A DNA stretch of 64,000 nt from Loktanella salsilacus. GTDB lineage: Bacteria; Pseudomonadota; Alphaproteobacteria; Rhodobacterales; Rhodobacteraceae. Location: the NCBI RefSeq assembly GCF_900114485.1, contig NZ_FOTF01000003.1, positions 62,001 through 126,000 of the forward strand, in the 5' to 3' direction. The notes under the pieces are model-generated. The model was not told the origin of the DNA. It made no database searches and saw nothing but the letters and a program-made list of their open reading frames with translations. Below, piece by piece: positions 30,147-40,163 of this stretch; within the stretch, counting starts at the first letter, position 1, and the number at the start of each line of letters is the position of its first letter. Both the position numbers and the translations under genes were made by a program.

Positions 30147-31640
30147 ATGACCCATATTCTTGCGATCGACCAAGGGACAACCTCGTCCCGCGCCATCATT
30201 TTTGACGCGGACATGGCCCCCATCGCCAGCGCGCAAGAAGAGTTCGATCAGCATTTCCCGCAATCGGGCTGGGTGGAACATGACCCTTCCGACCTCTGGG
30301 CCTCGACCGCCGCCACCTGCCGCGCGGCGATTGAAAAGGCGGGCCTTGGCGTTGATGCGATCACGGCAATCGGCATTACGAACCAGCGCGAAACCACGCT
30401 GGTCTGGGACCGTGCCACCGGGCAGCCGATCCACAACGCCATCGTCTGGCAAGACCGCCGCACCGCCGATACCTGCCGCGATCTGGCGGAACACGCGGAC
30501 CTCGTGACGGCCAAAACCGGCCTTCTGCTCGACCCCTACTTCTCTGCGACCAAGGTGAAGTGGATCCTCGATCATGTCGACGGTGCCCGCGACCGCGCCA
30601 AGGCAGGAGAGCTTGCTTTTGGCACCGTGGACAGCTGGCTGATCTGGAAACTGACCGCAGGCGCGGTCCACGCAACCGACGCCACCAATGCCTGCCGCAC
30701 GATGCTCTATGACATCCACAAAGGGCGCTGGTCCTCCACCATCTGCGACTTGCTCGATATCCCGATGGAAATGCTGCCAGAGGTGAAAGATTGCGCCGCC
30801 GATTTCGGCACCACGCGGCCCGATCTGTTCGGCCGCGCCATTCCGATCATGGGCGTCGCGGGCGACCAGCAAGCCGCCACGCTGGGGCAGGCCTGCTTCA
30901 AGCCCGGCATGATGAAATCGACCTACGGCACTGGCTGCTTTGCCCTGCTGAACACCGGTGACACCCCCGTCGCCTCGACCTCGCGCCTTTTGACGACAAT
31001 CGCCTACCAGCTCGACGGCAAGCCCACCTATGCCCTCGAAGGGTCGATCTTTATCGCCGGTGCCGTTGTGCAATGGCTCCGCGATGGCCTTAAAATGATC
31101 CGAGAGGCAAAGGAAACGCAGCCCCTCGCCGAAGCCTCCGATCCCGGCCAGCCCGTCATCCTGGTGCCCGCCTTCACCGGCCTTGGCGCGCCCTATTGGA
31201 ACGCCGACTGCCGCGGTGCCATTTACGGGTTGTCGCGCAACTCCGGCCCCGCCGAACTCGCGCGCGCGGCGCTCGAATCGGTCGGCTACCAGACCCGCGA
31301 CTTGCTTGACGCTATGCGCGCTGACTGGGCCGGTGATGCTGGTGACGCTTCACTCCGCGTTGATGGCGGGATGAGCGCATCTGACTACGCGATGCAATTC
31401 CTCGCTGACATCATCGACGCCCCCGTTGATCGCCCGAAAGTCCAAGAAACAACTGCCCTTGGTGCCGCTTGGCTCGCGGGGCATCGGGCGGGTCTTTACC
31501 CGGACCAAGCCGGTTTTGCCGAAAAATGGGCCCTCGACCGGACTTTTACCCCCGCTATGGCCCCCGAAGACCGCGCAGCGAAATACCATCAATGGACGCG
31601 CGCGGTGCAGGCGACCCTTGTTTTTGCTGGGGCGGACTGA
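30147..31640 (+). CDS. glpK: Glycerol kinase
   Basis: Phosphorylates glycerol to glycerol-3-phosphate, 497 residues. FGGY kinase landmarks: [17 protein letters not shown] at the N-terminus, [38 protein letters not shown] and the ATP-site [18 protein letters not shown]. The catalytic base is the Asp in VAGDQQAA. Other glp genes are not adjacent. Confidence 0.95.
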   Translation: MTHILAIDQGTTSSRAIIFDADMAPIASAQEEFDQHFPQSGWVEHDPSDLWASTAATCRAAIEKAGLGVDAITAIGITNQRETTLVWDRATGQPIHNAIVWQDRRTADTCRDLAEHADLVTAKTGLLLDPYFSATKVKWILDHVDGARDRAKAGELAFGTVDSWLIWKLTAGAVHATDATNACRTMLYDIHKGRWSSTICDLLDIPMEMLPEVKDCAADFGTTRPDLFGRAIPIMGVAGDQQAATLGQACFKPGMMKSTYGTGCFALLNTGDTPVASTSRLLTTIAYQLDGKPTYALEGSIFIAGAVVQWLRDGLKMIREAKETQPLAEASDPGQPVILVPAFTGLGAPYWNADCRGAIYGLSRNSGPAELARAALESVGYQTRDLLDAMRADWAGDAGDASLRVDGGMSASDYAMQFLADIIDAPVDRPKVQETTALGAAWLAGHRAGLYPDQAGFAEKWALDRTFTPAMAPEDRAAKYHQWTRAVQATLVFAGAD

Positions 31641-31650
31641 CCTGACGGGT

Positions 31651-31671
31651 TTCATCTTGCCAAAAATACTC
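31651..31671 (-). repeat. Dispersed intergenic repeat, copy 1
   Basis: Read on the minus strand these 21 bases are identical to 36400-36420 (GAGTATTTTTGGCAAGATGA plus A). It lies just behind glpK. Further diverged copies are at 42712-42743 and 53809-53828. Confidence 0.75.
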
Positions 31672-31745
31672 ATGCCTCGGTTCACCTGCAAAGCTGATCT
31701 TGCCGCAGAAGGGGCCGGGCATCGCGCCGGGTGCAACCATTCCCG

Positions 31746-31774
31746 TTGACACCCCCCGCCCAATCCCCTAACTG
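31746..31774 (+). promoter_or_regulatory. Candidate promoter of rpsD
   Basis: TTGACA (31746-31751), a perfect -35 element, is followed after 17 bases by TAACTG (31769-31774). The leader to the rpsD GTG would be about 105 bases and contains a CCCC-GCAA-GGGG hairpin (about 31797-31808) and a GGGCC-TC-GGCCC dyad (31823-31834). The weak -10 is typical of GC-rich alphaproteobacteria. Confidence 0.5.
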
Positions 31775-31883
31775 GCCCCTCTATTGGTGTTGGTGGCCCC
31801 CGCAAGGGGAGCGCCTGTCAGGGCCTCGGCCCAAAGGACAACGCCCTTCACGCGCAATAGCGCACAACCGAAGGAGATCAGCC

Positions 31884-32504
31884 GTGACCAAACGCACAGC
31901 TGCCAAGTACAAAATTGACCGCCGCATGGGCGAGAACATCTGGGGCCGTCCAAAGTCCCCCGTCAATCGTCGTGAATACGGCCCCGGCCAGCACGGTCAG
32001 CGCCGCAAGGGCAAAGTCTCTGACTTTGGTCTGCAGTTGCGCGCCAAGCAGAAGCTGAAAGGCTACTACGGCGACCTGACCGAGAAGCAGTTCCGCCGCA
32101 TCTATACCGAAGCTGAGCGCGTCAAGGGCGACACCGGCGAGAACCTGATTGGTTTGCTGGAGCGTCGTCTTGACGCTGTTGTCTACCGCGCCAAGTTCGT
32201 CCCGACTGTCTTCGCTGCACGTCAGTTCGTGAACCACGGCCACGTGACCGTGAACGGCCAGCGCGTGAACATCCCCTCCTACCGCGTAAAAGAGGGTGAC
32301 ATCATCGAGGTCCGTGCGAAGTCCAAGCAGATGGAACTGGTTCTGGTCGCGTCCCAGCTGCCCGAGCGTGACGTTCCTGACTACATGGAAGTCGATCACT
32401 CCAAGATGGTTGCGACATTCACCCGCACGCCAACGCTGGGCGATGTGCCGTACCCCGTCACGATGGAACCAAACCTGGTCGTCGAATTCTACGCTAAGAA
32501 CTAA
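31884..32504 (+). CDS. rpsD: 30S ribosomal protein S4
   Basis: Primary 16S rRNA-binding protein of the small subunit, 206 residues. It starts with GTG behind [26 protein letters not shown]. The S4 domain region is clear ([35 protein letters not shown]). The in-frame codons upstream lie in the promoter and leader region and are not coding. Monocistronic here, outside the alpha operon, as is common in alphaproteobacteria. Confidence 0.97.
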   Translation: MTKRTAAKYKIDRRMGENIWGRPKSPVNRREYGPGQHGQRRKGKVSDFGLQLRAKQKLKGYYGDLTEKQFRRIYTEAERVKGDTGENLIGLLERRLDAVVYRAKFVPTVFAARQFVNHGHVTVNGQRVNIPSYRVKEGDIIEVRAKSKQMELVLVASQLPERDVPDYMEVDHSKMVATFTRTPTLGDVPYPVTMEPNLVVEFYAKN

Positions 32505-32527
32505 GCCACTTTCCGGCTTGTTCTCCC

Positions 32528-32553
32528 AAGGCCGCCCTTCGGGGCGGCCTTTT
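32528..32553 (+). terminator. Intrinsic terminator of rpsD
   Basis: A perfect 10-bp stem (AAGGCCGCCC / GGGCGGCCTT) with a TTCG tetraloop is followed by T residues, 23 bases behind the rpsD stop. Confidence 0.9.
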
Positions 32554-32608
32554 GCGTTTCGTGCCGCCGTCGCCGATTTTTCGGCGAAAAATCGGAAAAT
32601 TGCCCAGA

Positions 32609-33376
32609 TCACACGGCGCCAAATTTCCGGTTCAACTTGCGCATGCCGCCGATCCAGCGATCATAATCCTGCGCCTTGGCCTGCATGTAACCGCGCACCT
32701 GCGCGTGCGGCAGCACCAGAAACACCTCGTCGCGGATCGCCTCTATGCAGGCCTGCGCCACCACGTCCGGCTCCAGCATCCCGTCGATCCCGGCCACATT
32801 CTCGCCCATGCCGTCCGTCATCGCGGACCGCACCGCCTGCGGACACAGGACAGAAACTTTGATCCCCGCGTCCCCATGCGTCATCGCCAGCCATTCCGCG
32901 AGGCCCACAGCCGCGTGTTTCGTCACCCCATAAGGGGCCGCGCCGATCTGGTTGAGCAAACCGGCCGCGCTGGCGGTGTTCAACAGATACCCGCCGCCGC
33001 GCGCAATCATCAGCGGCACAACATGGCGCGCGGCCCAGACGTGGGCCATGACGTTGATCGTCCAGATCCGTTGCCAATCGTCATCGGCAACCTCCATTCC
33101 GCCGGGGGTAAAGATGCCCGCGTTGGAACAGAACAGGTCAATCGGCCCGATCTGCCCTTCCACCATCGTAACCAGTCCAGCAATCTGCGCCTCTTGCGTG
33201 ACATCAACCTGCACGCCCGTGCCGCCAATCTCTGCCGCCACTTGGCCCGCGCCGTCCCCGTCCAGATCGGCGCAGACCACATGCGCCGCGCCCGCCGCGG
33301 CAAAGCCCTGCGCGAGCGCCCGCCCGATGCCGCCTGCCGCCCCTGTGACCACCACGATCTTGCCTGCAATCTCCAT
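32609..33376 (-). CDS. SDR-family NAD(P)-dependent oxidoreductase
   Basis: A 255-residue classical short-chain dehydrogenase. The cofactor motif TGAAGGIGRAL is near residue 11, CADLDGDGAG follows the second strand, NAGIF lies near 90, and the catalytic Ser and the Tyr-Lys pair are in LNTASAAGLL and YGVTKHAAVG. The Asp at the end of beta-2 favours NAD over NADP. Substrate is unknown and neighbours give no hint. A GGAGG site precedes the ATG. Confidence 0.88.
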   Translation of the reverse strand: MEIAGKIVVVTGAAGGIGRALAQGFAAAGAAHVVCADLDGDGAGQVAAEIGGTGVQVDVTQEAQIAGLVTMVEGQIGPIDLFCSNAGIFTPGGMEVADDDWQRIWTINVMAHVWAARHVVPLMIARGGGYLLNTASAAGLLNQIGAAPYGVTKHAAVGLAEWLAMTHGDAGIKVSVLCPQAVRSAMTDGMGENVAGIDGMLEPDVVAQACIEAIRDEVFLVLPHAQVRGYMQAKAQDYDRWIGGMRKLNRKFGAV

Positions 33377-33545
33377 GCGCCGCCTCCTTCATCCGTTACC
33401 GCGTTCAGGCAAAGGCTAGACAGAACGCGTCCAAACAAAAAGAGGTGGCCGCCCCTCGCGCCCATGCGCGTCAGCTTGCCACTGGTCAGACGGCGGCAGG
33501 GTCGCTAGAACACCGCCAAGCGCCTTAGATATGGAAACCAGACCG

Positions 33546-34625
33546 ATGACGATCACGCCTCGCCCCGGCATCATGGATATTGCTCTTTATCAAGGTGGGG
33601 CGAGCCATGTGGACGGCATGTCGAATGTGCTCAAACTGTCCTCGAACGAAAACCCCTTTGGCCCCTCGCCAAAGGCCAAGGATGCCTTTCAGCGCGCGGT
33701 CCACGATCTGCACCGCTATCCCGTCACCGATCACGCCGCTCTGCGGCAGGCGATTGCGGACGTCTGGCACGTCGATCCGGCCCGCGTGATCTGCGGCGTC
33801 GGCTCTGATGAAATCCTGCACCTGTTGGCGCAGGCCTACGCGGACGAGGGCGACGAGGTCATTTATACCGAACACGGCTTTGCGATCTATCGCATCGTGG
33901 CCCTCGCGTCCGGCGCGACGCCCGTTGTCGTAGCTGAACATGAGCGCGTTATTGACGTCGACGCCATCCTTGCGGCTTGCAACGACCGCACCCGGCTTGT
34001 CTATATCGCCAACCCCGCCAACCCGACCGCCACGATGATCGGTCAGGCAGAGGTCGCGCGCCTTGCCGAAGGTCTGCCCGACAAGGCGATGCTGGTCCTT
34101 GACGGGGCCTATGCCGAATTTGCCGAAGGCTATGACGGCGGCCGCGCTTTGGTGGAATCCCGCGACAACGTCTTTATGACGCGCACCTTTTCCAAGATTT
34201 ACGGTCTGGGTGGTTTGCGCATCGGCTGGGGCTACGGCCCGCAGGCGGTGATTGATGTGCTCAACCGCATTCGCGGCCCGTTCAACCTGTCCGGCGGCGC
34301 GCTTGCTGCGGCAGAGGCGGCGGTGCGCGATACAGATTACACGGAAAAATGCCGGGTCGAAAATGCCCGCTGGCGCGACTGGCTGTCCACGTCGCTGGCC
34401 GAAATGGGCGTGCCCTCTGACACCTCTACTGCGAACTTCATTCTGGCGCGCTTCACGTCCGAAGAAGAGGCGCTGGCCTGCAACGCACACTTGTTGTCCC
34501 AAGGCATCATCGTGCGGCACCCCAAAAGCTATGGCTTCCCGCATTGCCTGCGCATCACGGTCGGCGACGAATCCGCCTGCCGCCGCGTCGTGCATGCCAT
34601 CGGCCAGTTCAAGGGCGCACGATGA
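33546..34625 (+). CDS. hisC: HisC-type aminotransferase (histidinol-phosphate or aromatic)
   Basis: PLP enzyme of fold type I, 359 residues. [13 protein letters not shown], the PLP Asp/Tyr region [10 protein letters not shown], and the lysine in [18 protein letters not shown] are all present. I start it at the ATG at 33546 because relatives begin [14 protein letters not shown]; an ATG five codons earlier is possible. It overlaps the tyrA-type gene by 4 bases, so in vivo it may serve as aromatic (prephenate or phenylpyruvate) aminotransferase as well as, or instead of, in histidine synthesis. Confidence 0.88.
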   Translation: MTITPRPGIMDIALYQGGASHVDGMSNVLKLSSNENPFGPSPKAKDAFQRAVHDLHRYPVTDHAALRQAIADVWHVDPARVICGVGSDEILHLLAQAYADEGDEVIYTEHGFAIYRIVALASGATPVVVAEHERVIDVDAILAACNDRTRLVYIANPANPTATMIGQAEVARLAEGLPDKAMLVLDGAYAEFAEGYDGGRALVESRDNVFMTRTFSKIYGLGGLRIGWGYGPQAVIDVLNRIRGPFNLSGGALAAAEAAVRDTDYTEKCRVENARWRDWLSTSLAEMGVPSDTSTANFILARFTSEEEALACNAHLLSQGIIVRHPKSYGFPHCLRITVGDESACRRVVHAIGQFKGAR

Positions 34626-35539
34626 CCGTCATTTATAACAAAGTCGCGCTGATCGGCCTTGGCCTGATCGCGTCGTCCATGGCGCTTGCGATGAAACGGG
34701 GCGGCCTTGCCACCACAATCACCGGTTATGCCCGCAGCCAAGAAACCCGCGACATCGCCCGCGAACTGAACCTGTGCGAGGTCTTCGACACCGCGGCAGA
34801 GGCCGTGCAGGACGCCGACCTTGTCGTGCTCTGCGTGCCCGTGGGCGCGATGGCCGCTGTGATGGCCGATATCGGACCTGCGCTGAAACCGGGCGCGACG
34901 CTGTCCGATGTCGGCTCGGTCAAGAAAGCCGTGATCGAGGCGGTCGCCCCCTTCGTCCCCGAAGGCGTGCATTTTGTCCCTGCGCACCCGCTGGCCGGCA
35001 CAGAGCATTCGGGCCCACGGTCCGGTTTCGCCACGCTGTTCGACAACCGCTGGTGCATCATCGTCCCGACCGAAGGGTCGGACCGCGCCGCTGTCGAGCA
35101 GCTGGAAAAGCTGTGGCAGGGCATCGGGGCCAACACGGACGAGATGGACGCCGATCACCACGATCTGGTCCTTGCCGTCACCAGCCACACGCCGCACCTG
35201 ATTGCCTACACCATGGTCGGTGTGGCCGATGACCTAAGCCGCGTGACCGATAGCGAAGTCATCAAGTACTCTGCCGCTGGTTTTCGGGATTTCACACGCA
35301 TCGCGGCCTCTGACCCGACGATGTGGCGCGATGTGTTCCTGACGAACAAAGAGGCGACGCTAGAAATTCTGGGCCGCTTCACAGAGGAACTCTTTTCCCT
35401 GCAACGCGCGATCCGCACTGGCGACGGCGAGCACTTGCACGACTACTTTACCCGCACCCGCGCGATCCGGCGCGGCATCATCGACGCAGGCCAAGACACA
35501 GATGCCCCTGACTTCGGGCGCACCCCGGCACCGCGCTGA
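34622..35539 (+). CDS. tyrA: Prephenate/arogenate dehydrogenase (TyrA family)
   Basis: Oxidative decarboxylation of prephenate or arogenate in tyrosine synthesis, 305 residues. The NAD-binding motif is [19 protein letters not shown], with DVGSVKKAV and the catalytic-His region [23 protein letters not shown] lies in the helical domain. The ATG at 34622 overlaps the aminotransferase stop (ATGA), and the next gene starts on the last base of the tyrA stop. Whether arogenate or prephenate is preferred is not visible. Confidence 0.9.
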   Translation: MTVIYNKVALIGLGLIASSMALAMKRGGLATTITGYARSQETRDIARELNLCEVFDTAAEAVQDADLVVLCVPVGAMAAVMADIGPALKPGATLSDVGSVKKAVIEAVAPFVPEGVHFVPAHPLAGTEHSGPRSGFATLFDNRWCIIVPTEGSDRAAVEQLEKLWQGIGANTDEMDADHHDLVLAVTSHTPHLIAYTMVGVADDLSRVTDSEVIKYSAAGFRDFTRIAASDPTMWRDVFLTNKEATLEILGRFTEELFSLQRAIRTGDGEHLHDYFTRTRAIRRGIIDAGQDTDAPDFGRTPAPR

Positions 35540-36378
35540 TGCGTCTGATCACGCTTGCGCTGCTGCTGGCCGGCACTGCCGCCGCCGCAGAGCCGCTGTC
35601 AAACACCCTGCGCCCCGCCATGCGCCCCGTGGACGGCATGTTCGACGATGGCGATGTGCCAGAGCATGAAATCCCGGCCTTCCGTCCCGTTCTGCGGCCC
35701 GGTGGCAGCATCGCCGTACAGGCAGAAGCCGCAACCCAGGTCACCGCACCCGCAGGTGCCACCGCGCTTGCGCCTTTGGTGACGGATAGGCCAGCACTGC
35801 GTCCGGCAGTCATCACCCAGCGCGCCGTGCAGCAACAGCAAGAGCTGGCGCGCGGGCAGATCTGCGGCGATCCGGCGATCCAAGGCGAAGAAATTGCTGA
35901 TATCAACGGCCCCGGTGGCTGCGGCGTGACAGGCGCGGTCAAGGTCAAATCCGTGGCAGGCGTGCGCCTGACGTCGCAACCGACCATGGACTGCAATACG
36001 GCCAAAGCGCTGCGCCGCTGGGTGACGGACGGGATCATTCCCGCTGTCGGCGATACCGGCGGCGGCGTGGCATCCCTGCGTGTGGTAGGCAGCTATACGT
36101 GCCGCAACCGCGTCGGCGGCAGCGCCACGAACAATAAGCTGTCGGAACACGGCCGCGGGCGTGCGGTGGATATCGGAGGGATCCAGTTGAAAAGCGGTCG
36201 AGAATTGACCGTGCTGACGGATTGGAACAAAGGCAGCGCGGGCCAGCAGCTGAAACAGATGTGGCAGGCTGCCTGCGGGCCCTTTGGTACTGTGCTGGGG
36301 CCAGCGGCCAACGCTGCGCACCGGGATCATTTTCACGTCGACACCGCGCGATATCGCTCTGGCAGTTATTGCCGCTAG
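35539..36378 (+). CDS. Extensin-like C-terminal domain protein, secreted
   Basis: A 279-residue protein with a signal peptide ([19 protein letters not shown]). A proline- and alanine-rich stretch of about 100 residues is followed by an extensin-like (PF06904-type) domain with paired cysteines (PTMDCNTAKALRRW, YTCRNRV), then SEHGRGRAVDIGG and HRDHFHVD, which resemble the metal-binding motifs of D,D-/L,D-carboxypeptidase folds (LAS type). A cell-wall role is inferred. Coupled to tyrA by a TGATG overlap. Confidence 0.82.
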   Translation: MRLITLALLLAGTAAAAEPLSNTLRPAMRPVDGMFDDGDVPEHEIPAFRPVLRPGGSIAVQAEAATQVTAPAGATALAPLVTDRPALRPAVITQRAVQQQQELARGQICGDPAIQGEEIADINGPGGCGVTGAVKVKSVAGVRLTSQPTMDCNTAKALRRWVTDGIIPAVGDTGGGVASLRVVGSYTCRNRVGGSATNNKLSEHGRGRAVDIGGIQLKSGRELTVLTDWNKGSAGQQLKQMWQAACGPFGTVLGPAANAAHRDHFHVDTARYRSGSYCR

Positions 36379-36380
36379 GG

Positions 36381-36420
36381 TCTATTTTTGAGTATTTTTG
36401 AGTATTTTTGGCAAGATGAA
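36381..36420 (+). repeat. Tandem decamers leading into dispersed repeat copy 2
   Basis: TATTTTTGAG-type decamers occur about three times in a row (36382-36410), the last merging with the 21-base element at 36400-36420 that is identical to the reverse complement of 31651-31671. Located just after the extensin-like gene. Confidence 0.75.
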
Positions 36421-36447
36421 TGCGCAGTAAGGGGCAATCGCGCCGTC

Positions 36448-36476
36448 TTTACCCCGGCCGCCGGGCTGCCTATAAC
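36448..36476 (+). promoter_or_regulatory. Candidate promoter of ileS
   Basis: TTTACC (36448-36453) and TATAAC (36471-36476) with a 17-base spacer, 129 bases before the ileS start. The leader is GC-rich; no T-box was seen, as expected outside Gram-positives. Confidence 0.4.
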
Positions 36477-36604
36477 GCGGGCATGAATATGCGGGTCCTG
36501 ATACGAATTATGTCCCCGGCGCGCTGACCGTCAGCGCCGCCGGGTCAAGGTGCGCTGCGCCGCCCTCTTTTTCCTGCCAAATTCCAGATCGAAGGACGCC
36601 TTTC

Positions 36605-39556
36605 ATGTGCGCCGACACCCCCGATACGACCGTTGATTACAAAAGCACCCTGAACCTGCCGCGCACGGATTTTCCGATGCGTGCAGGCTTGCCCAAGCGC
36701 GAGCCGGAATGGTTGGCACGCTGGGCCGAGATTGGTGTTTATGACACCCTGCGCGGCAAAGAAGGGCGCACGCCCTTTACGCTGCACGACGGCCCGCCCT
36801 ATGCGAATGGCCACCTGCACATCGGCCACGCGCTGAACAAAGTGCTGAAGGATATGGTCGTGCGCAGCCAGCAGATGATGGGGCGCGATGCGCGCTATAT
36901 CCCCGGCTGGGATTGCCATGGTCTGCCGATCGAATGGAAGATCGAAGAACAGTACCGCGCCAAGGGCCTGAACAAAGATGACGTGCCGGTCAATGATTTC
37001 CGCGCTGAGTGCCGCAAGTTTGCCGCCGGCTGGGTCGATATCCAGCGCGAGGAATTCAAGCGTTTGGGCGTGACTGGCAACTGGGCCGATCCCTACCTGA
37101 CGATGAACTTCCACGCCGAGGCGGTGATCGCCGCTGAGTTCCAGAAGTTTCTTATGAACGGCACGCTGTATCAAGGCTCTAAGCCTGTGATGTGGTCGCC
37201 TGTGGAAAAGACCGCATTGGCCGAGGCCGAGGTCGAGTATCACGATAAGGAAAGCCACACCGTCTGGGTGAAGTTCGCGGTGCTTGATCCGGTCGCAGGT
37301 GACGGTAGCGCACTTGATAACCGCGATTTGGTTGGTGCTTCGGTCGTCATCTGGACAACGACGCCCTGGACCATGCCCTCCAACAAGGGGATCGTTTACG
37401 GCAAGGACATCGCCTACGGCCTGTACGAAGTCACCGGCGTGCCAGAACAAAGCTGGATGACCGTCGGTGACCGGTATCTGCTCGCCGATGGTCTGGCCGC
37501 GACCGCGTTCCAGAAGGCCCGTCTGGAAGACACGATGTGGACTCGCGTTCGCGATATCGATCCGTCGGTCATCACTCAGGTCGCCCACCCGCTTGCGGGC
37601 ACCGAAGGGTCGAATGGCGAATGGGACCAGCCCCGCGACTTCCGCGCGGCCCCTTTCGTGACCGACGACGAAGGCACCGGCTTTGTCCACTGCGCCCCGT
37701 CGCACGGTATGGAAGAGTTTGAACTGTACCGCGATCTGGGCATGCTGGAACAGGTCATCACCTATAACGTGACCGAAGACGGCACCTTCCGCGCCGATTT
37801 GCCGTTCTTTGGCGGCAAGGCGATCTTTCGCGACAAGCCCAAGAACAAGTCTTGGGAAGGCGACGCTAACACTGCCGTTATCGACAAACTGGTCGAGGTG
37901 GGCGGCCTGTTTGCGCGTGGCAAGATCAAGCACAGCTATCCGCATTCGTGGCGGTCCAAGGCACCGGTCATCTTCCGCAACACGCCCCAGTGGTTTGCCG
38001 CGATCGACCGCCCTGTTGGCGACGGCTTGGACACCTACGGCAAGACGATCCGCGAACGCGCGCTGACCTCTATCGACGAATTGGTGACATGGACGCCGCA
38101 GCGTGGCCGCAACCGCCTGCATGCGATGATTGCGCAGCGCCCCGATTGGGTGCTGTCGCGTCAGCGCGCTTGGGGTGTGCCGCTGGTCTGCTTTACCAAG
38201 AAGGGCGCGTTGCCCACCGATCCCGATTTTCTGCTGCGCGACGAGGGCGTCAATGCTCGCGTGCGCGACGCGTTCGAGGCAGAAGGCGCGGATGCATGGT
38301 ATGTGGACGGCGCGAAGGAACGCTTCCTTGGCAATGACTATAACGCGGACGACTGGGATCAGGTCTTTGACATCCTTGACGTCTGGTTCGACTCCGGGTC
38401 GACCCATGCCTTTGTGCTGCGCGACCGCGCGGACGGGTCAGAGGACGGCTTGGCCGATCTATATCTTGAAGGCACCGACCAGCACCGCGGCTGGTTCCAT
38501 TCGTCGATGCTGCAAAGCTGCGGCACGCAGGGCCGCGCGCCCTATCGCGGTGTGCTGACCCACGGCTTTACGCTGGACGAGAAGGGCATGAAAATGTCCA
38601 AGTCCGTCGGCAATACCGTCGCGCCTGAAACGGTGATCAAGGAATATGGCGCGGATATTCTGCGCCTTTGGGTCGCCCAATCCGACTATACCAACGACCT
38701 GCGGATCGGGCCGGAAATCCTGAAAGGCACCGCTGACAGCTATCGCCGTCTGCGCAACACCATGCGTTTCATGCTCGGCTCGCTTGCCGATGTGACCGAA
38801 GGTGACCGCGTCGCCCGCGCTGATATGCCAGAGCTGGAACAGTGGGTGCTGCACCGTATGGCAGAGCTTGATACCACTGTGCGCAAGGGCTACGCGGCCT
38901 ATGATTTCCAAGGTGTCTTCCGGGCGATCTTTGATTTCGCGACGCTGGATCTGTCGGCGTTCTACTTCGATATCCGCAAGGATGCGTTGTACTGCGACGG
39001 CGACACGCCGCGCCGCCGCGCCGCGCGCACTGTGCTGGAACTGCTGTTCGACCGCTTGACCACATGGCTAGCCCCGATCCTGTGCTTCACCATGGAAGAG
39101 GTCTGGCTGGAACGGCACCCCGGCCCGGTGTCATCCGTGCACCTGCAGGACTTTCCCGAAACGCCGGATGAATGGCTCGACCCTGCGCTTGCGTCGAAAT
39201 GGTCGACCGTGCGCCGTGTGCGCCGCGTTGTCACCGGCGCGCTGGAAGTGAAGCGGACGGAAAAGGTGATCGGCGCATCGCTTGAAGCAGCCCCAGTCGT
39301 TCACGTGACGGCGGAAGAAGCCGCGACGCTGAAAACCCTGTCCTTTGACGATCTGTGCATCACCAGCGGGATCGAAATCACGACAGACCCAGCCCCGGCT
39401 GAAGCGTTCCGCATCGAAGATATCGCTGATGTGGGTGTCGTGTTCGAGCGCGCGGATGGCGACAAATGCCAGCGCTGCTGGAAGATCCTGCCGGACGTGG
39501 GCACGCATAGCCACCCCGGCGTCTGCGCCCGCTGCGACGCGGCGCTCGGCAAATAA
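36605..39556 (+). CDS. ileS: Isoleucyl-tRNA synthetase
   Basis: Charges tRNA-Ile and edits valine, 983 residues. Class I signatures are both intact: HIGH in NGHLHIGHALNKVLKD and KMSKS in KGMKMSKSVGNTVAPE. The CP1 editing domain shows VIWTTTPWTMPSNKG. A C-terminal zinc-finger-like CQRCW...CARCDA motif identifies the bacterial type. Ribosome-binding site GAAGGA. Followed by a strong terminator. Confidence 0.97.
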   Translation: MCADTPDTTVDYKSTLNLPRTDFPMRAGLPKREPEWLARWAEIGVYDTLRGKEGRTPFTLHDGPPYANGHLHIGHALNKVLKDMVVRSQQMMGRDARYIPGWDCHGLPIEWKIEEQYRAKGLNKDDVPVNDFRAECRKFAAGWVDIQREEFKRLGVTGNWADPYLTMNFHAEAVIAAEFQKFLMNGTLYQGSKPVMWSPVEKTALAEAEVEYHDKESHTVWVKFAVLDPVAGDGSALDNRDLVGASVVIWTTTPWTMPSNKGIVYGKDIAYGLYEVTGVPEQSWMTVGDRYLLADGLAATAFQKARLEDTMWTRVRDIDPSVITQVAHPLAGTEGSNGEWDQPRDFRAAPFVTDDEGTGFVHCAPSHGMEEFELYRDLGMLEQVITYNVTEDGTFRADLPFFGGKAIFRDKPKNKSWEGDANTAVIDKLVEVGGLFARGKIKHSYPHSWRSKAPVIFRNTPQWFAAIDRPVGDGLDTYGKTIRERALTSIDELVTWTPQRGRNRLHAMIAQRPDWVLSRQRAWGVPLVCFTKKGALPTDPDFLLRDEGVNARVRDAFEAEGADAWYVDGAKERFLGNDYNADDWDQVFDILDVWFDSGSTHAFVLRDRADGSEDGLADLYLEGTDQHRGWFHSSMLQSCGTQGRAPYRGVLTHGFTLDEKGMKMSKSVGNTVAPETVIKEYGADILRLWVAQSDYTNDLRIGPEILKGTADSYRRLRNTMRFMLGSLADVTEGDRVARADMPELEQWVLHRMAELDTTVRKGYAAYDFQGVFRAIFDFATLDLSAFYFDIRKDALYCDGDTPRRRAARTVLELLFDRLTTWLAPILCFTMEEVWLERHPGPVSSVHLQDFPETPDEWLDPALASKWSTVRRVRRVVTGALEVKRTEKVIGASLEAAPVVHVTAEEAATLKTLSFDDLCITSGIEITTDPAPAEAFRIEDIADVGVVFERADGDKCQRCWKILPDVGTHSHPGVCARCDAALGK

Positions 39557-39561
39557 GATAC

Positions 39562-39589
39562 GGGGCCGGAGCGATCCGGCCCCTTTTTT
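39562..39589 (+). terminator. Intrinsic terminator of ileS
   Basis: A perfect 9-bp stem GGGGCCGGA / TCCGGCCCC with a GCGA tetraloop is followed by six T residues, 6 bases behind the stop codon. The convergent uspA gene ends three bases later and may use the same hairpin. Confidence 0.93.
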
Positions 39590-39591
39590 CA

Positions 39592-40023
39592 TCAGGTAAT
39601 CAGCACAGGGCAGGTCGCATGGGCGATCAGCTTTTGCGACACACTGCCCACCAGCATTCCGCGCAGCGTGCCATAGCCGCGCCGGCCTGCGACGATCATG
39701 TCAGCGTTGGTCAATTTGGCATGCTCCAAAATCGCCTCGGCCGGGGTGCCGCGCAGCACATGGACGCTGGGGGCGGCGTAGCCTGCCTCTTGCACCAGCT
39801 TGGCTGCGTTTTCCAAGATCGCCTCGGCGTTGGCCTTCGCCTCTTCTTCGTGGATCGGGATCATCACCGCGCTACCGCCAACGGCGATGGCGTTCATGTC
39901 GATGTGCATCACCGTGGCAACGTCCAGCGCTGCCTGATATTTCTGCGCCAGATCGGCGGCGTTCAGCAGGGCAGATACGGCGTGGTCAGAGCCGTCAAAG
40001 CAGACCATGACTTTCGTGATCAT
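39592..40023 (-). CDS. Universal stress protein UspA family
   Basis: A 143-residue cytoplasmic Usp domain. The start at 40023 follows AAAAGGAG and gives MITKVMVCFDGSDHAVSALL; the nine codons before it are unlike the family. The ATP-type nucleotide motif is clear near the C-terminus (IVAGRRGYGTLRGMLVGSVSQKLIAHATCPVLI, the G-2x-G-9x-G-S pattern). Specific role unknown. Confidence 0.9.
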   Translation of the reverse strand: MITKVMVCFDGSDHAVSALLNAADLAQKYQAALDVATVMHIDMNAIAVGGSAVMIPIHEEEAKANAEAILENAAKLVQEAGYAAPSVHVLRGTPAEAILEHAKLTNADMIVAGRRGYGTLRGMLVGSVSQKLIAHATCPVLIT

Positions 40024-40163
40024 CTCGGGTTCTCCTTTTATTGCGCCCATTCTGGCAGCGGCGACGCGGTGCGTCTTTGATATGGGACAAACAGCCTGCG
40101 GCCTTTCCCTTGTCCGCCAAACCGCTAGGATTGCCGCATATCCTTAGCGAAAGTTAACGCTTT

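Noticed and set aside
36545-38407. 620-codon open frame antisense to ileS
   Set aside because: Shadow of the ileS frame; composition rich in His/Arg/Gly and no motif.
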